In this document: positions 22,373-32,203 of the stretch, in pieces | Layout of the letters: every line of letters begins with the position of its first letter | Position numbering within the stretch: position 1 is the stretch's first letter | Notes under the pieces: generated by a model | Seen by the model: only the letters and a program-made list of their open reading frames with translations | Databases searched by the model: none | What the model was told of the DNA's origin: nothing | Program-made: the position numbers and the translations under genes | From: Sphingobacteriales bacterium 44-61 | GTDB lineage: Bacteria > Bacteroidota > Bacteroidia > Chitinophagales > Chitinophagaceae | Reading direction: 5' to 3' | Length of the DNA stretch: 64,000 nt | Assembly (NCBI GenBank): GCA_001898405.1 | Contig: MKTW01000002.1 | Location: 63,719 to 127,718, forward strand

Positions 22373-24754
22373 CTACTCAGACCGCAGTGATTTCACCGGG
22401 TTCACCATAGCTGCCTTCACCGCCTGGAAACTCACGGTAACGATTGCTATAACCGCCGCCAGCAAAGCTGCCAGCCCGAATATCCACCAGTAAACAGGAA
22501 TACGGTAAGCATAATTCTGCAGCCAGTTATTCATGGCATAATATCCGACAGGGATAGCGATCAACGTGGCCACCATCACCGGTTTCAGCAAGTCCCTGGA
22601 AAGAAGCACAACAATATTCCAGGTAGAAGAACCGATCACTTTCCTCACTCCTATTTCCTTTGTCCGCTTGGCAGCCGTGAAAGAAGCAAGTCCAAACAAC
22701 CCCAGGCAGGCGATAAAAATAGCTATGCCGGCAAACACAGTAAGTATAGTCTGTTGTTGCAGGTCCTTTTTATACAGGAGATCAAATTGCTGGTCAAGAA
22801 AAGTATATTCAAAAGGATATACAGGCGCAGCTTTACTGTATGCCTTTTTTATCCGCTCAAGAGTTGCAGGTATGTTTCCCGGTTTGATCCTGATCAGCGC
22901 TACCCGCCTGTCTTCACTGGGAGAAATCACCAATGCATCCATCTTATCTTTCAATGAAAGGAAATTGAAATCTTCTACTACGCCCACTACCCTTCTTCGT
23001 GTGCTATCCCTTATCATATTCCTGATCCATTTGCCAACGGCCTGTTCCGGTGTATATCCCAGCGTGGTAGCTGCCGTGCGGTTGATCAACACAGCATCCG
23101 TTGTATCAGTAGGATACTGGGAAGAAAAATCCCTTCCTGCAATCAATTTCAGTCCCAGTGTTTTTGCATACTCGAAATCGGCAAATTCAGTTCTCAGTTT
23201 TAATTCTTTTCCCTCCTGCCCTTCCGCTTCGAAATTATGGATATCATGAAAGCCGCCTGGCTCACCAGACATAAGGGCTACTGATTCTATTTCACCCATC
23301 GCCTGCAACTCATTTCTGAAAATATTCCTTCCTTCAGAAATGGCATCATTATCTATTCTTACCGCTACAGTATGCGTTTTATCATATCCCAGTTCCTTAT
23401 TCTTTACATAACGCATTTGCGTAACGATCACGATCATGGCAATGATCAGCAACACGGAAATACTGAACTGTACCACCACCAGTGCCTGCCTGAAAAAAGA
23501 GCCCCCTTTGCCGATCCTCAGCTTGCCTTTCAATGCTTCTATCGGTGAAAAAGCGGAAAGGAAAAACGCAGGATAGCTACCGGCCAGCAACCCTACTGTT
23601 ATGATCACACCAAGGAAGAAAAGATAAACCGGCCATGTATTCCAGGCCACACCCAATGGATAACCCACAAGATTATTGTAAAAAGGCATCAGCAGTTGCA
23701 AAAGCCCAACGGCAAGAATGCAGGAAATAATGGTAAGCATCATGGCTTCGCCGATAAACTGCCACACAAGATTGTTGCGAAGCGCACCCATCACTTTTCT
23801 CAGGCCCACTTCTTTCGACCGCTCTACTGCCCGCAACGTGGAAAGATTGGTGAAATTGATACAGGCGATCAGCAGGATCAGGATAGCAATACCCAGGAAC
23901 ACATACACCATTTTTTTATCGCCATGCCTGGAAGGATCAAATGAAGAGCTGGGCTCAAAATAAATATCCTTTAGCGGGCGAAGCGATAATTGATAGTGAA
24001 TACCGACCTGCTTCATGATCGTTCCCATATACTTGTCCATAAACCGGGGAAAATCTTTTTCCATAAATGTCTGGTCGCCCGGTGTGTTAAGTTGCACATA
24101 AGTAAACAGGTTATTATTCAGCCATCCCTGCAACCAGCCCTGATTTTCCCAGTTGGCAATTGGTACGATCATATCAAAATTCAAATGAGAATTAGAGGGT
24201 GCATCTTTTGCAACACCCGTCACTTTCAGTTGCAGGTTTTTATCCAGCTCCAGCGTTTTGCCAACAGGATCCTCATTCCCGAAATATTTTTTAGCAGTGG
24301 TCTCTGTCAATACAATGCTGGTAGGGTTTTTCAGCACCGTTGCCGGATTCCCTTTTACAAGAGGAAAAGAAAAAAAGGAAAAGAAATCAGGATCTGTAAG
24401 ATAGATCCTCTTTTCATTATAAGCTTTTGTGCCCAATGCGATCAGCGCATTGGAAGGCAACACTCTTACGATCCCCTTGATATGTCCGGTATAATCGGTT
24501 TCCAGCGCCTTTGCATATGGAGCAGACAGGTAAGGTACTTTTCTTGCAGAAGTACTGGTTTCAAAAGACCTTGTAACCCTGAAAATGCTATCTCCGTTCT
24601 TATGGAAAGCATCCACGCTGAACTCATTCATGATGTAGAGAAAGATCATCATGCAACAAGTGATGCCAATGGTAAGCCCCATGATATTGATAAAAGAAAA
24701 AACTTTGTTCTTCCGGAGATTGCGCCAGGCTATTTTCAGATAATTCTTAAGCAT
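22373..24754 (-). CDS. FtsX/MacB-type ABC transporter permease
   Basis: 793-residue permease of the DUF214/FtsX type found in large numbers in Bacteroidota. N-terminal start MLKNYLKIAWRNLRKNK and first helix are typical. A MacB periplasmic core domain follows (about 45-260), then three membrane helices around 285-400, a second periplasmic domain (about 440-660) and three C-terminal helices with the coupling motif KEIGVRKVIGSS. The paired internal motif SKEVGLRKVMGALR shows the fused two-half layout. No ATPase partner is adjacent. It may export lipid, peptide or macrolide-like substrates, or relay a signal; the substrate is unknown. Confidence 0.9.
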   Translation of the reverse strand: MLKNYLKIAWRNLRKNKVFSFINIMGLTIGITCCMMIFLYIMNEFSVDAFHKNGDSIFRVTRSFETSTSARKVPYLSAPYAKALETDYTGHIKGIVRVLPSNALIALGTKAYNEKRIYLTDPDFFSFFSFPLVKGNPATVLKNPTSIVLTETTAKKYFGNEDPVGKTLELDKNLQLKVTGVAKDAPSNSHLNFDMIVPIANWENQGWLQGWLNNNLFTYVQLNTPGDQTFMEKDFPRFMDKYMGTIMKQVGIHYQLSLRPLKDIYFEPSSSFDPSRHGDKKMVYVFLGIAILILLIACINFTNLSTLRAVERSKEVGLRKVMGALRNNLVWQFIGEAMMLTIISCILAVGLLQLLMPFYNNLVGYPLGVAWNTWPVYLFFLGVIITVGLLAGSYPAFFLSAFSPIEALKGKLRIGKGGSFFRQALVVVQFSISVLLIIAMIVIVTQMRYVKNKELGYDKTHTVAVRIDNDAISEGRNIFRNELQAMGEIESVALMSGEPGGFHDIHNFEAEGQEGKELKLRTEFADFEYAKTLGLKLIAGRDFSSQYPTDTTDAVLINRTAATTLGYTPEQAVGKWIRNMIRDSTRRRVVGVVEDFNFLSLKDKMDALVISPSEDRRVALIRIKPGNIPATLERIKKAYSKAAPVYPFEYTFLDQQFDLLYKKDLQQQTILTVFAGIAIFIACLGLFGLASFTAAKRTKEIGVRKVIGSSTWNIVVLLSRDLLKPVMVATLIAIPVGYYAMNNWLQNYAYRIPVYWWIFGLAALLAAVIAIVTVSFQAVKAAMVNPVKSLRSE

Positions 24755-24991
24755 GAAATAAATTTCAGTGTTTGGAAATAAAACAAACCCCGGATTGTAC
24801 TCGAAGAAAATGCCGGTTTTGCAAATCGTTATGAATTAGATCATTAGAATGGTTTCAGGGAATGGGGAGTGTGCGGTTTTGATACACCGGGTGTTCAGTT
24901 TTGAGAGTAACGGGAATTAGCATTTATTTTATATGACCACCAGTTTTCTTTTATTATTTTTATCGCTTGTAGTTAACGGCTTAAAATCAAT

Positions 24992-26419
24992 ATGAAAGAA
25001 AAAGGCTTTATGCTGCTCCTGTTCGCAGCTTTTCTTATTTCCTGTTCACATAAAATAAAACCTGAAAGACCTTCACTGGCCAGCACTGATTTCAGACTCG
25101 ACTCATTACCTTCTTCGGAAATAAATATACCCATCCAGATCAACCTGCAGCCCGTTTATGCACTGGCAGAAAAACAGGTCGATACAGTATTCACTTCGCC
25201 TAATTATCCCAACGACTGGGTGCAGCCTTCCTGCGATACACGATACAAATACATATTCCGCCGCGGACCTTTGAAAATGAAAGCAGCCGGCACTGCCCTC
25301 AATCTTTCATTCACCGGTTATTATAAGATCATTGGCTCCAGCCGTGTGTGCGTGGCCGGCACAGCCATTTCTCCATGGACAGCCCCCTGCCGTTGCGGTT
25401 TTGACGAGCCCGAACGCCGCGTAAATGTTTCCTTCAGCAACTCCCTGAGCCTGCAACCGGATTACCGGATCAGACTGGCTATTAAACGGAATGAGCCGCA
25501 GGCACTGGATAAATGCGAAGTATGCTTCTGGGGGCAAGACGTGACCAAACAGGTGATCAAAGGCCTGAAAGAAGAACTCGATACCACCAAGGCTGTAATG
25601 GAACGGACTTACGGGAATGTGGATCTCCGGCCGCAATTCCAACTGCTCTGGGACCAATTGTCCAAAGCATACAACGTATATGAAATGGGCTGGCTGCAGA
25701 TAAACCCACAGAAGATCCGGATCAATAATCTTTATGCAAAGGATGATTCATTGTATGTGAACCTGGGGTTGGCAGCAAGGCCGGTGGTAAGCTTTGAAAA
25801 GCCGTCCTCATCATCTACTCCTGTGCCCAACATGGGCGAGTTGGGCAGGCAGCGCGGATTCTCCATTTTCCTGGATGCAACACTTAATTATGATTCCCTG
25901 AGCAATATCATGAACCGCCAACTGGCAGACAAGCAATTTGATTTTAATAAAGGACCTGTCAGGAAAAAATTCATCATCAAGGATTGCAAACTGTACGGTT
26001 CAGGCAATGAAAAACTCATTATCAAAATTGATTTCGGCGGCACCGACAATGGAACGATCTATTTAACAGGCAAACCGGTGTACACACCCGAAACACATAT
26101 ACTGGAAGTAAAGAATATCGATTTTGATATTTATTCAAAAGACGCTTTGCTGAAAACGGCCGAATGGCTATTCAGCAAAAAGATCATCAATGAAGTGGCC
26201 AGGCAAACCCGTTTTGATCTCACTACCTATATCGACAGTGCCAAACTGAGCATCAACCAGCAACTGAACCAGGAATGGATAAAAGGCATCAGCAGCAAGG
26301 GCCGGATAGATGATATCCAACTGATCGGCATTTACCCGCTTGGGCAGGCACTCGTGATCAGAAGCAATTGCACCGGTGAACTGGCAATAAAAGTGGATGC
26401 TATTGATTTCAGTCTTTGA
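24992..26419 (+). CDS. DUF4403 family lipoprotein
   Basis: 475-residue lipoprotein (lipobox LISC, Cys near residue 18) of the DUF4403 family. The protein is mostly beta-strand with repeated amphipathic segments and a conserved middle region around LWDQLSKAYNVYEMGWLQINP (residue 219 onward, first 20 residues only partly typical). The tail INQQLNQEWIKGISSKG followed by RIDDIQLIGIYPL resembles the BPI/SMP lipid-binding type of tandem fold proposed for this family, which is inference. It runs convergently into GtrA with an 11-bp overlap of the coding ends (26409-26419). No operon partner. Confidence 0.85.
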   Translation: MKEKGFMLLLFAAFLISCSHKIKPERPSLASTDFRLDSLPSSEINIPIQINLQPVYALAEKQVDTVFTSPNYPNDWVQPSCDTRYKYIFRRGPLKMKAAGTALNLSFTGYYKIIGSSRVCVAGTAISPWTAPCRCGFDEPERRVNVSFSNSLSLQPDYRIRLAIKRNEPQALDKCEVCFWGQDVTKQVIKGLKEELDTTKAVMERTYGNVDLRPQFQLLWDQLSKAYNVYEMGWLQINPQKIRINNLYAKDDSLYVNLGLAARPVVSFEKPSSSSTPVPNMGELGRQRGFSIFLDATLNYDSLSNIMNRQLADKQFDFNKGPVRKKFIIKDCKLYGSGNEKLIIKIDFGGTDNGTIYLTGKPVYTPETHILEVKNIDFDIYSKDALLKTAEWLFSKKIINEVARQTRFDLTTYIDSAKLSINQQLNQEWIKGISSKGRIDDIQLIGIYPLGQALVIRSNCTGELAIKVDAIDFSL

Positions 26420-26921
26420 TCTCCGGCGGAGTACTGATCTTGAAGGAAAAATTGCGCTGCGCAATATAACTCGTTACCACTACCACTATCACGGTAAATA
26501 CCTGTGCAATGACAGGATAGATATGGAATACTTCCACCAGTATTTTCAGCAGGATGTAATTCAACGCCAGGTTGAACAGGCAAACCGTAAAATAGCGGAA
26601 AAACTGCTTTCTTACAGGAATATCAGAGTCGCTGAATACCACGAATTTCATCAGCAGGAAGCCAAAGAAAACATTGAAGACAAAAGAAAAGAATAAGGCG
26701 GCAACGTGGGCTTTCAGCGCATAAAACCCAAAATGAAAGGTTTTTTCCTTGAGAATATATTTAAATGATACCAGGTAAAGCAGGAATCCCAGCAACATAT
26801 TCACTCCTCCGCACACGGCATACCGGAAAGTTTGAAGATTCATGATCTTACGGAAAGGCGGGTGGAAGAAATCAATGAGGGGCAACAGGAAACTGGTAGC
26901 GCTATGAATATGTTTCTTCAT
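26409..26921 (-). CDS. GtrA family membrane protein
   Basis: 170-residue protein with four membrane helices in the GtrA pattern: FRYAVCGGVNMLLGFLLYLV, a second around AALFFSFVFNVFFGFLL, then LNYILLKILVEV and VIAQVFTVIVVVVTSYIAQRNFSF. The family flips or handles undecaprenyl-linked sugars during surface glycan modification. The N-terminal 26 residues extend beyond the usual start, so the Met at residue 27 (KIMNLQTFRY) is an alternative. The end overlaps the convergent DUF4403 gene by 11 bp. Confidence 0.87.
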   Translation of the reverse strand: MKKHIHSATSFLLPLIDFFHPPFRKIMNLQTFRYAVCGGVNMLLGFLLYLVSFKYILKEKTFHFGFYALKAHVAALFFSFVFNVFFGFLLMKFVVFSDSDIPVRKQFFRYFTVCLFNLALNYILLKILVEVFHIYPVIAQVFTVIVVVVTSYIAQRNFSFKISTPPEIKD

Positions 26922-26977
26922 GGTGGGGTAAAAATATTACAAGTTTGCGGTTTAATGGTTCGCAGGCCCGGTTTTCA

Positions 26978-26985
26978 TAAATTTG
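26978..26985 (+). promoter_or_regulatory. Candidate -7 box of argS (TAAATTTG)
   Basis: TAAATTTG lies 18 nt before ATG 27004, an exact match to TAnnTTTG. No good -33 element at the right distance was found. Confidence 0.4.
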
Positions 26986-27003
26986 CGGCTAAAATACAGA
27001 AGG

Positions 27004-28782
27004 ATGGGCATTGTAAAACAGGTAAAGCCGCTGATAGTAAAGGCACTGAAAGATTTATACGGTCACGATTCACAGGAAGCAGATCTTACCATCAATATCA
27101 CTAAACCCGAATTTGAAGGAGATTATACGCTGGTGCTTTTCTCATTTGTCAAGGTCCTCAAAAAATCGCCGGAGCAACTGGGAAATGAGATCGGGGAATA
27201 CCTGGTAGGCCGCCATGGTGAGCTTTTCACTGCTTTCAACGTGATCAAGGGCTTTTTGAACCTGACCATTGCGGACGCATACTGGAAAGGATTTCTGCAA
27301 TCAGCTTTTAATGATAAGAACCTTGGGCATAAAAAACCCCTGGAAAAAACGGTGATCGTGGAGTACTCCTCTCCCAACACCAATAAGCCCCTGCACCTGG
27401 GGCATCTCCGCAATAATTTCCTGGGCTGGAGCGTAGCCCAGTTATTGAAAACATCCGGTTATGATGTGGTGAAAACAGCGATCCTGAACGACCGCGGCAT
27501 CCATATCTGCAAATCCATGGTAGCCTGGCAACGGTTTGCCAATGGCGCAACGCCTGACTCCACCGGCATCAAAGGCGACCATTTCGTAGGCGATTATTAT
27601 GTGATGTTCGGCACTGAGCACAAGAAAGAAATGGAAAAACTGATCGCAGACGGCATGAGCAAAGAAGATGCAGAGAAAAACGCCCCCATCATGAAAGCCG
27701 CACAGGGAATGCTGCTCGATTGGGAAAAAGGCGACCCCGAAGTAAGGACCCTCTGGCAAAAAATGAACAGCTGGGTATACGAGGGATTTAATGAAACATA
27801 CGCCAAGATCGGCAGCGATTTTGACAAAAACTATTTCGAAAGCGAAACCTATCTCCTGGGAAAAGAATTCGTGGAAGAAGGATTGAAAAAAGGAGTATTC
27901 TATAAAAAAGAAGACGGCAGCGTTTGGATCGACCTCACAGCTGAAGGCCTGGATGAGAAACTCGTCTTAAGAAAAGACGGTACCTCCGTCTACATTACGC
28001 AAGACCTCGGACTGGCTGAAGAAAAATTCCAGGAGTTCCATTACGACCAAAGCATTTATGTGATCGCTGATGAGCAGAACTATCACATGAAAGTGCTGAA
28101 GCTGATCTTGCAAAAGCTGGGCAAGCCTTATGCAGACGGCATTTACCACCTCAGCTACGGGCTGGTAGAACTGCCATCCGGCCGTATGAAAACCCGCGAA
28201 GGCACTGTAGTAGATGCCGATGATCTTATCGAAGAATTAAAAAAAGTAGCCCGCGAAAAAACAGAAGAGCTTGGCAAAGTGAAAGATTTCAACCCGGGCG
28301 AATTGAACGAACTGTATGAAACGATCGCATTGGGTGCACTCAAATTTTTCCTGTTAAGAGTAGATCCCAAAAAGAAAATGGTGTTCAACCCCGAAGACAG
28401 TATTGACTTCCATGGTTTCACCGGCCCTTTTATCCAGTTCATTCATGCAAGGATAAAATCAATCCTCCGCAAAGAATCGCCTGATCATATCGGCGGTAAG
28501 GCCAACGGCCAATTATTGCCCAAGGAAAAAGAACTGATCGTGTTGCTGGAACAATATTCCACCATCATAGAGCAAGCCTGCCAGGATCACAATCCATCAC
28601 TGGTAGCGATCTATGCATACGATGTAGCCAAAACATTCAGCTCTTTCTATACTGACCACTCTGTATTGAATGCAGAATCAGAACAGAAAAAACAATTGCG
28701 GTTGCAGATCAGTGCGCTGACGGGAAATGTAATTGCAGGAAGTATGAGTTTGTTGGGGATCAGGGTACCGGAAAGAATGTAA
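27004..28782 (+). CDS. argS: Arginine--tRNA ligase
   Basis: 592-residue class I aminoacyl-tRNA synthetase charging tRNA-Arg. The N-terminal Add-1 domain (about 1-110) contacts the tRNA. The HIGH-type motif is HLGHLRNN, and the KMSKS position reads GRMKTREG, a form common in arginyl enzymes. The anticodon-binding helical domain ends in the canonical RVPERM. ATG 27004 (MGIVKQVKPLIV) is preferred; the in-frame codons upstream overlap the -7 box. The single family A arm (28795-28822) lies just downstream. Confidence 0.96.
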   Translation: MGIVKQVKPLIVKALKDLYGHDSQEADLTINITKPEFEGDYTLVLFSFVKVLKKSPEQLGNEIGEYLVGRHGELFTAFNVIKGFLNLTIADAYWKGFLQSAFNDKNLGHKKPLEKTVIVEYSSPNTNKPLHLGHLRNNFLGWSVAQLLKTSGYDVVKTAILNDRGIHICKSMVAWQRFANGATPDSTGIKGDHFVGDYYVMFGTEHKKEMEKLIADGMSKEDAEKNAPIMKAAQGMLLDWEKGDPEVRTLWQKMNSWVYEGFNETYAKIGSDFDKNYFESETYLLGKEFVEEGLKKGVFYKKEDGSVWIDLTAEGLDEKLVLRKDGTSVYITQDLGLAEEKFQEFHYDQSIYVIADEQNYHMKVLKLILQKLGKPYADGIYHLSYGLVELPSGRMKTREGTVVDADDLIEELKKVAREKTEELGKVKDFNPGELNELYETIALGALKFFLLRVDPKKKMVFNPEDSIDFHGFTGPFIQFIHARIKSILRKESPDHIGGKANGQLLPKEKELIVLLEQYSTIIEQACQDHNPSLVAIYAYDVAKTFSSFYTDHSVLNAESEQKKQLRLQISALTGNVIAGSMSLLGIRVPERM

Positions 28783-28794
28783 TATGCTGGACCT

Positions 28795-28822
28795 GAACCT
28801 GGGCCGGGGTGACAGCGGGAAG
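28795..28822. repeat. Repeat family A, solo arm
   Basis: GAACCTGGGCCGGGGTGACA and the following GCGGGAAG match the right outer arm of copy 1 with one change (CTGGG for CAGGG). Similarity continues more loosely outward (ACTACCAACTCC against ACTGCCGACTCC). No opposite arm is nearby. It lies in the 56-bp gap between convergent argS and the TPR gene. Confidence 0.7.
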
Positions 28823-28838
28823 TGGACTACCAACTCCG

Positions 28839-29888
28839 CTACAGCCCCCCTGGTAACTTCTTCTCCTTCTTCAATGAAGCCAAACTCGGGTCCATCTCAA
28901 TTGCTTTATCACAAAGCCGCTGGCCTTTTTCCTTCTCTCCTTTTTTCTGGTAACACATGCCGATCATGTATAAAGCAGAGGCATTCTCTTTATCATAAGC
29001 CAGCATCTGGTCCCAGTAATCCATTGCCTGCTGGTATTTGCCTTTGAAATAATATGCTTCAGCCATCATGTTGAGGATGTTCATATCGCTGGGGCGTTTC
29101 TTCAGGATTTCGCCCAGGATGGCAACACCCTGCTCCAGTTCGCCTGCATTCAGATAAGCAATACCAAGGTTTTCCAGGTATTCATTATCTCTTTTATATC
29201 CCTTTTCTGCAGCAAGCAGCATATACTTCAATGCGCTCTTATCTTCATGAATAGCATAGTAGATAAGGCTCAACTCATATATCCAGTTATTCTTTGAAGG
29301 GTCCAGTTCAATTGCTTTCTGGAAAAAAGGAATGCTTTGTTTATAGTTCTGCATATCGGCATAGCAGCGTGCCAGCATATAGGGCACTTCTGCATTTTGC
29401 GGGTCTTCCTTCCCGGCAGTGGTCAGATGCTTGATCGCTTCACCATAGTTCTCCTGGTCGTAATTTATTTTGCCAATGTAATAACTCACTTTTTCTGAAG
29501 GATCAGCCTGTTTCAGTTTAGATGCATACAGGAGCACATCATCCTGCTGACGGAGATTATACGACAGGGTCATCAATTGCTTGTAAGTAGCAGCGCTGTT
29601 ATCACCCAACTCAACCAGCTTTTTGTAATAATCTCTCGCCTGCGGATAACGACGCAGATCAAAACTGGCAGAAGCCAACTCTGTTATTACAGCTTTATTA
29701 TTGGGATTATAAGTAGCCGCTTTTTCAAATTGCTTGAAAGACTCCAGCCTACGGCCGTTAGCTTTTTCTTGTAAACCTTTTTCGAGGAAATAAGAAGCGC
29801 TATCAGAAGGTGCAGCAGAAGATTGTGATGCTGATACCAAACTGCACAAACACAAGATACCCAAAACGGGCAGGGTTTTAAGGATCAT
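28839..29888 (-). CDS. Tetratricopeptide repeat protein, exported
   Basis: 349-residue protein with a cleavable signal peptide (MILKTLPVLGILCLCSLVSA) and about seven to eight TPR units from residue 30 to the C-terminus. Consensus positions are clear, for example AEVPYMLARCYADMQNYKQS, NWIYELSLIYYAIHEDKSAL and ASALYMIGMCYQKKGEKEKG. Such proteins act as periplasmic scaffolds for complexes; the partner is unknown. It is the gene just downstream of glgB on the same strand (82-bp gap), but no functional link is evident. The final residues are basic and unstructured. Confidence 0.88.
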   Translation of the reverse strand: MILKTLPVLGILCLCSLVSASQSSAAPSDSASYFLEKGLQEKANGRRLESFKQFEKAATYNPNNKAVITELASASFDLRRYPQARDYYKKLVELGDNSAATYKQLMTLSYNLRQQDDVLLYASKLKQADPSEKVSYYIGKINYDQENYGEAIKHLTTAGKEDPQNAEVPYMLARCYADMQNYKQSIPFFQKAIELDPSKNNWIYELSLIYYAIHEDKSALKYMLLAAEKGYKRDNEYLENLGIAYLNAGELEQGVAILGEILKKRPSDMNILNMMAEAYYFKGKYQQAMDYWDQMLAYDKENASALYMIGMCYQKKGEKEKGQRLCDKAIEMDPSLASLKKEKKLPGGL

Positions 29889-29970
29889 TGGAACGGATTT
29901 GATCTAAAATAGGATTTTAAATATAGTATGAACGCTGGTTCATGACTAATTGACATTGAAGATAGGACAT

Positions 29971-32007
29971 TTATTTGAGAATCACCGCACCAAGAGCTGG
30001 CAAATTTACCTGCAGCCGGTATCTTAACTTATCCTTATCCACCAGGCTGGCCCGGATATCGGGGTTAAAAACAGTGCCTGTACCCCAAAACGACGAACTG
30101 TCACTATTGAACAACTCTTTGGTATAAAGTTTTTTATCTATATATATTTCCCAGTTATTCCGTACAACTGGTGTCATATTCAGGATGATCAGCAGATCAT
30201 CTTCCTGCTTTTTCCCTTTCCGGCAATAAACTATTACTGATTCGGCCCGATGATTCAGGTCAACCCATTCAAAACCGGCCGGGTCAAATTGCAGTTCATA
30301 CAGGGCAGGTTCAGCGCAAAGAAGCTGGTTCAGCCTGCTCACACAATCTTTTAATAGCCGGTGGCCTTCATATTGAAGCAGGGACCAGTCCAGTTCCCCT
30401 TTATAATTCCATTCCGAGGTTTGGCCGAATTCATCGCCCATGAACAGCAACTTGGCGCCGGGATGTGTCCACATATATGTATACATCAACCGGAGATTGG
30501 CAAACTTCTGCCATTCATCCCCCGGCATTTTATAGAGCATTGGACTTTTGCCGTGCACTACTTCATCATGGCTGAGAGGGAGCATGAAATTCTCATCATA
30601 GAAATACATCATGCTGAAGCTAAACTTATCCTGGGAGCCAGGCCGCAGCAAGGGGTCCAGTTTAAAATAGTCCAATGTATCATGCATCCAACCCATCATC
30701 CATTTCATGCCAAACCCGAGCCCGTCCTGCCAGGTAGGTCTTGATATGCCCGGCCAGTCAGTAGCTTCTTCGGCAATGGTTTGCACATCAGGAAAATCAC
30801 GGAAGATGGTTTCATTGAGGTCTTTTAAAAATGCGATCGCTTCCAGGTTGCCGTCTCCGCCAAATTCATTGGGCTCCCACTCTCCTTCTTCTCTTGAGTA
30901 ATTCAATTTGAGCATGGAACTCACTGCATCAACCCTGATACCATCTATATGAAACAGATCAAGCCAGAAACGGGCGCTGCTGATCAGGAATGATTTTACT
31001 TCTCCTCTTTTGTAATTGAAAATATAGCTGTTCCAATCCGGATGAAATCCTTTGCGCATATCGGCATACTCATAGGTATGCGTGCCATCGAACATATAAA
31101 GGCCATGGGCATCATAAGGGAAATGAGATGGTACCCAATCGAAGATCACACCAATGCCCTGTTGGTGAAAAGCATCTATCAAACGCATCAGGCCCTGCGG
31201 ATCACCAAATCTTGAAGTGGCCGCGAAAAAGCCGGTGCATTGATAACCCCAGCTTCCATCAAACGGGTGTTCCATTACTGGCATGAACTCCACATGCGTA
31301 AAGCCCATTTCTTTCACATAAGGAACTAACAGCTCGCACAGCTGATCATATGTATTGTAACTCTCTTCATCAGTAGGCACAGGTCTTTGCCAACTGGCAA
31401 GATGCACTTCATACACACTCCAGGGAGCATCCAGCGCATTATGTTTTTTACGTGTACTCATCCATTCCTGGTCATGCCATTCATAATACATATCCCAGGT
31501 AATGGATGCTGTATGAGGTCTTTTTTCCCAGAAATTGGCAAGTGGGTCTCCTTTCTCTGTTTCTCTCTCTTCAAAGCCAGTGATATGATATTTATAAGCT
31601 TCACCAAGATTGAAGCCTGGTATAAAGCCTTCCCATATACCGCTTTTATCCCAACGCGGAGTAAGAGGATGCAGGTGCGGTTCCCATTTATTAAAATGCC
31701 CGATCACTGATACACGGGTAGCATTGGGAGCCCATACACAGAAATACATGCCCCACACATTATTTACCTGCAGGGTATGTGATCCGAATTTCTTATAAAT
31801 GGAATAATGTGTGCCTTGCTGAAAATTGATGATATCCTCATCGTTCAGCAGGGAATAAGTCCAGACAGGCTTACTTGTATCTACAAAATGAGTTTCCTCA
31901 TATTTTGAAGGGGTGGTATCTTCTCCGGATGGCGATAATAAATTTTTGTTATTTCCTCCATTTTTCCCTTTCATTTCGGCTCCCATATCTTTTTTCTGGC
32001 TGGCCAT
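29971..32007 (-). CDS. glgB: 1,4-alpha-glucan branching enzyme
   Basis: 678-residue GH13 enzyme that introduces alpha-1,6 branches into glycogen. After a polar extension of about 45 residues, a CBM48 domain (GMYFCVWAPNATRVSVIGHF, about 86-105) precedes the barrel. The four GH13 regions are present: DWVPSHFP (I), GIRVDAVSSML with the nucleophile Asp (II), TIAEEATDWP with the acid/base Glu (III) and LSHDEVVHG (IV). The length and the GTHYSIYKKFGSH segment are closer to the eukaryote-like branching enzymes than to E. coli GlgB. It lies 7-12 kb from glgC and glgA on the same strand, with an outer-membrane gene pair in between on the opposite strand. Confidence 0.94.
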   Translation of the reverse strand: MASQKKDMGAEMKGKNGGNNKNLLSPSGEDTTPSKYEETHFVDTSKPVWTYSLLNDEDIINFQQGTHYSIYKKFGSHTLQVNNVWGMYFCVWAPNATRVSVIGHFNKWEPHLHPLTPRWDKSGIWEGFIPGFNLGEAYKYHITGFEERETEKGDPLANFWEKRPHTASITWDMYYEWHDQEWMSTRKKHNALDAPWSVYEVHLASWQRPVPTDEESYNTYDQLCELLVPYVKEMGFTHVEFMPVMEHPFDGSWGYQCTGFFAATSRFGDPQGLMRLIDAFHQQGIGVIFDWVPSHFPYDAHGLYMFDGTHTYEYADMRKGFHPDWNSYIFNYKRGEVKSFLISSARFWLDLFHIDGIRVDAVSSMLKLNYSREEGEWEPNEFGGDGNLEAIAFLKDLNETIFRDFPDVQTIAEEATDWPGISRPTWQDGLGFGMKWMMGWMHDTLDYFKLDPLLRPGSQDKFSFSMMYFYDENFMLPLSHDEVVHGKSPMLYKMPGDEWQKFANLRLMYTYMWTHPGAKLLFMGDEFGQTSEWNYKGELDWSLLQYEGHRLLKDCVSRLNQLLCAEPALYELQFDPAGFEWVDLNHRAESVIVYCRKGKKQEDDLLIILNMTPVVRNNWEIYIDKKLYTKELFNSDSSSFWGTGTVFNPDIRASLVDKDKLRYRLQVNLPALGAVILK

Positions 32008-32203
32008 ATATTTTATGTATGGAATTTTATGAATTGCGCGTCTGATTACAACTTACATCTTTTTATTGAAATATTAACACGATGAACAGCTTGCCGGCTA
32101 TATTAAATAACCGGAAATCAGCATTTTTGTGACGCTCATGTAAATATTGAATTGCGTACCCAGCTTAATCAATACTTTGCATCACCAACCATATAAACCG
32201 CCA

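Noticed and set aside
23990-24781. 263-codon open frame antisense to the FtsX-type permease
   Set aside because: Typical shadow translation (Arg/His/Cys-rich), no start signal.
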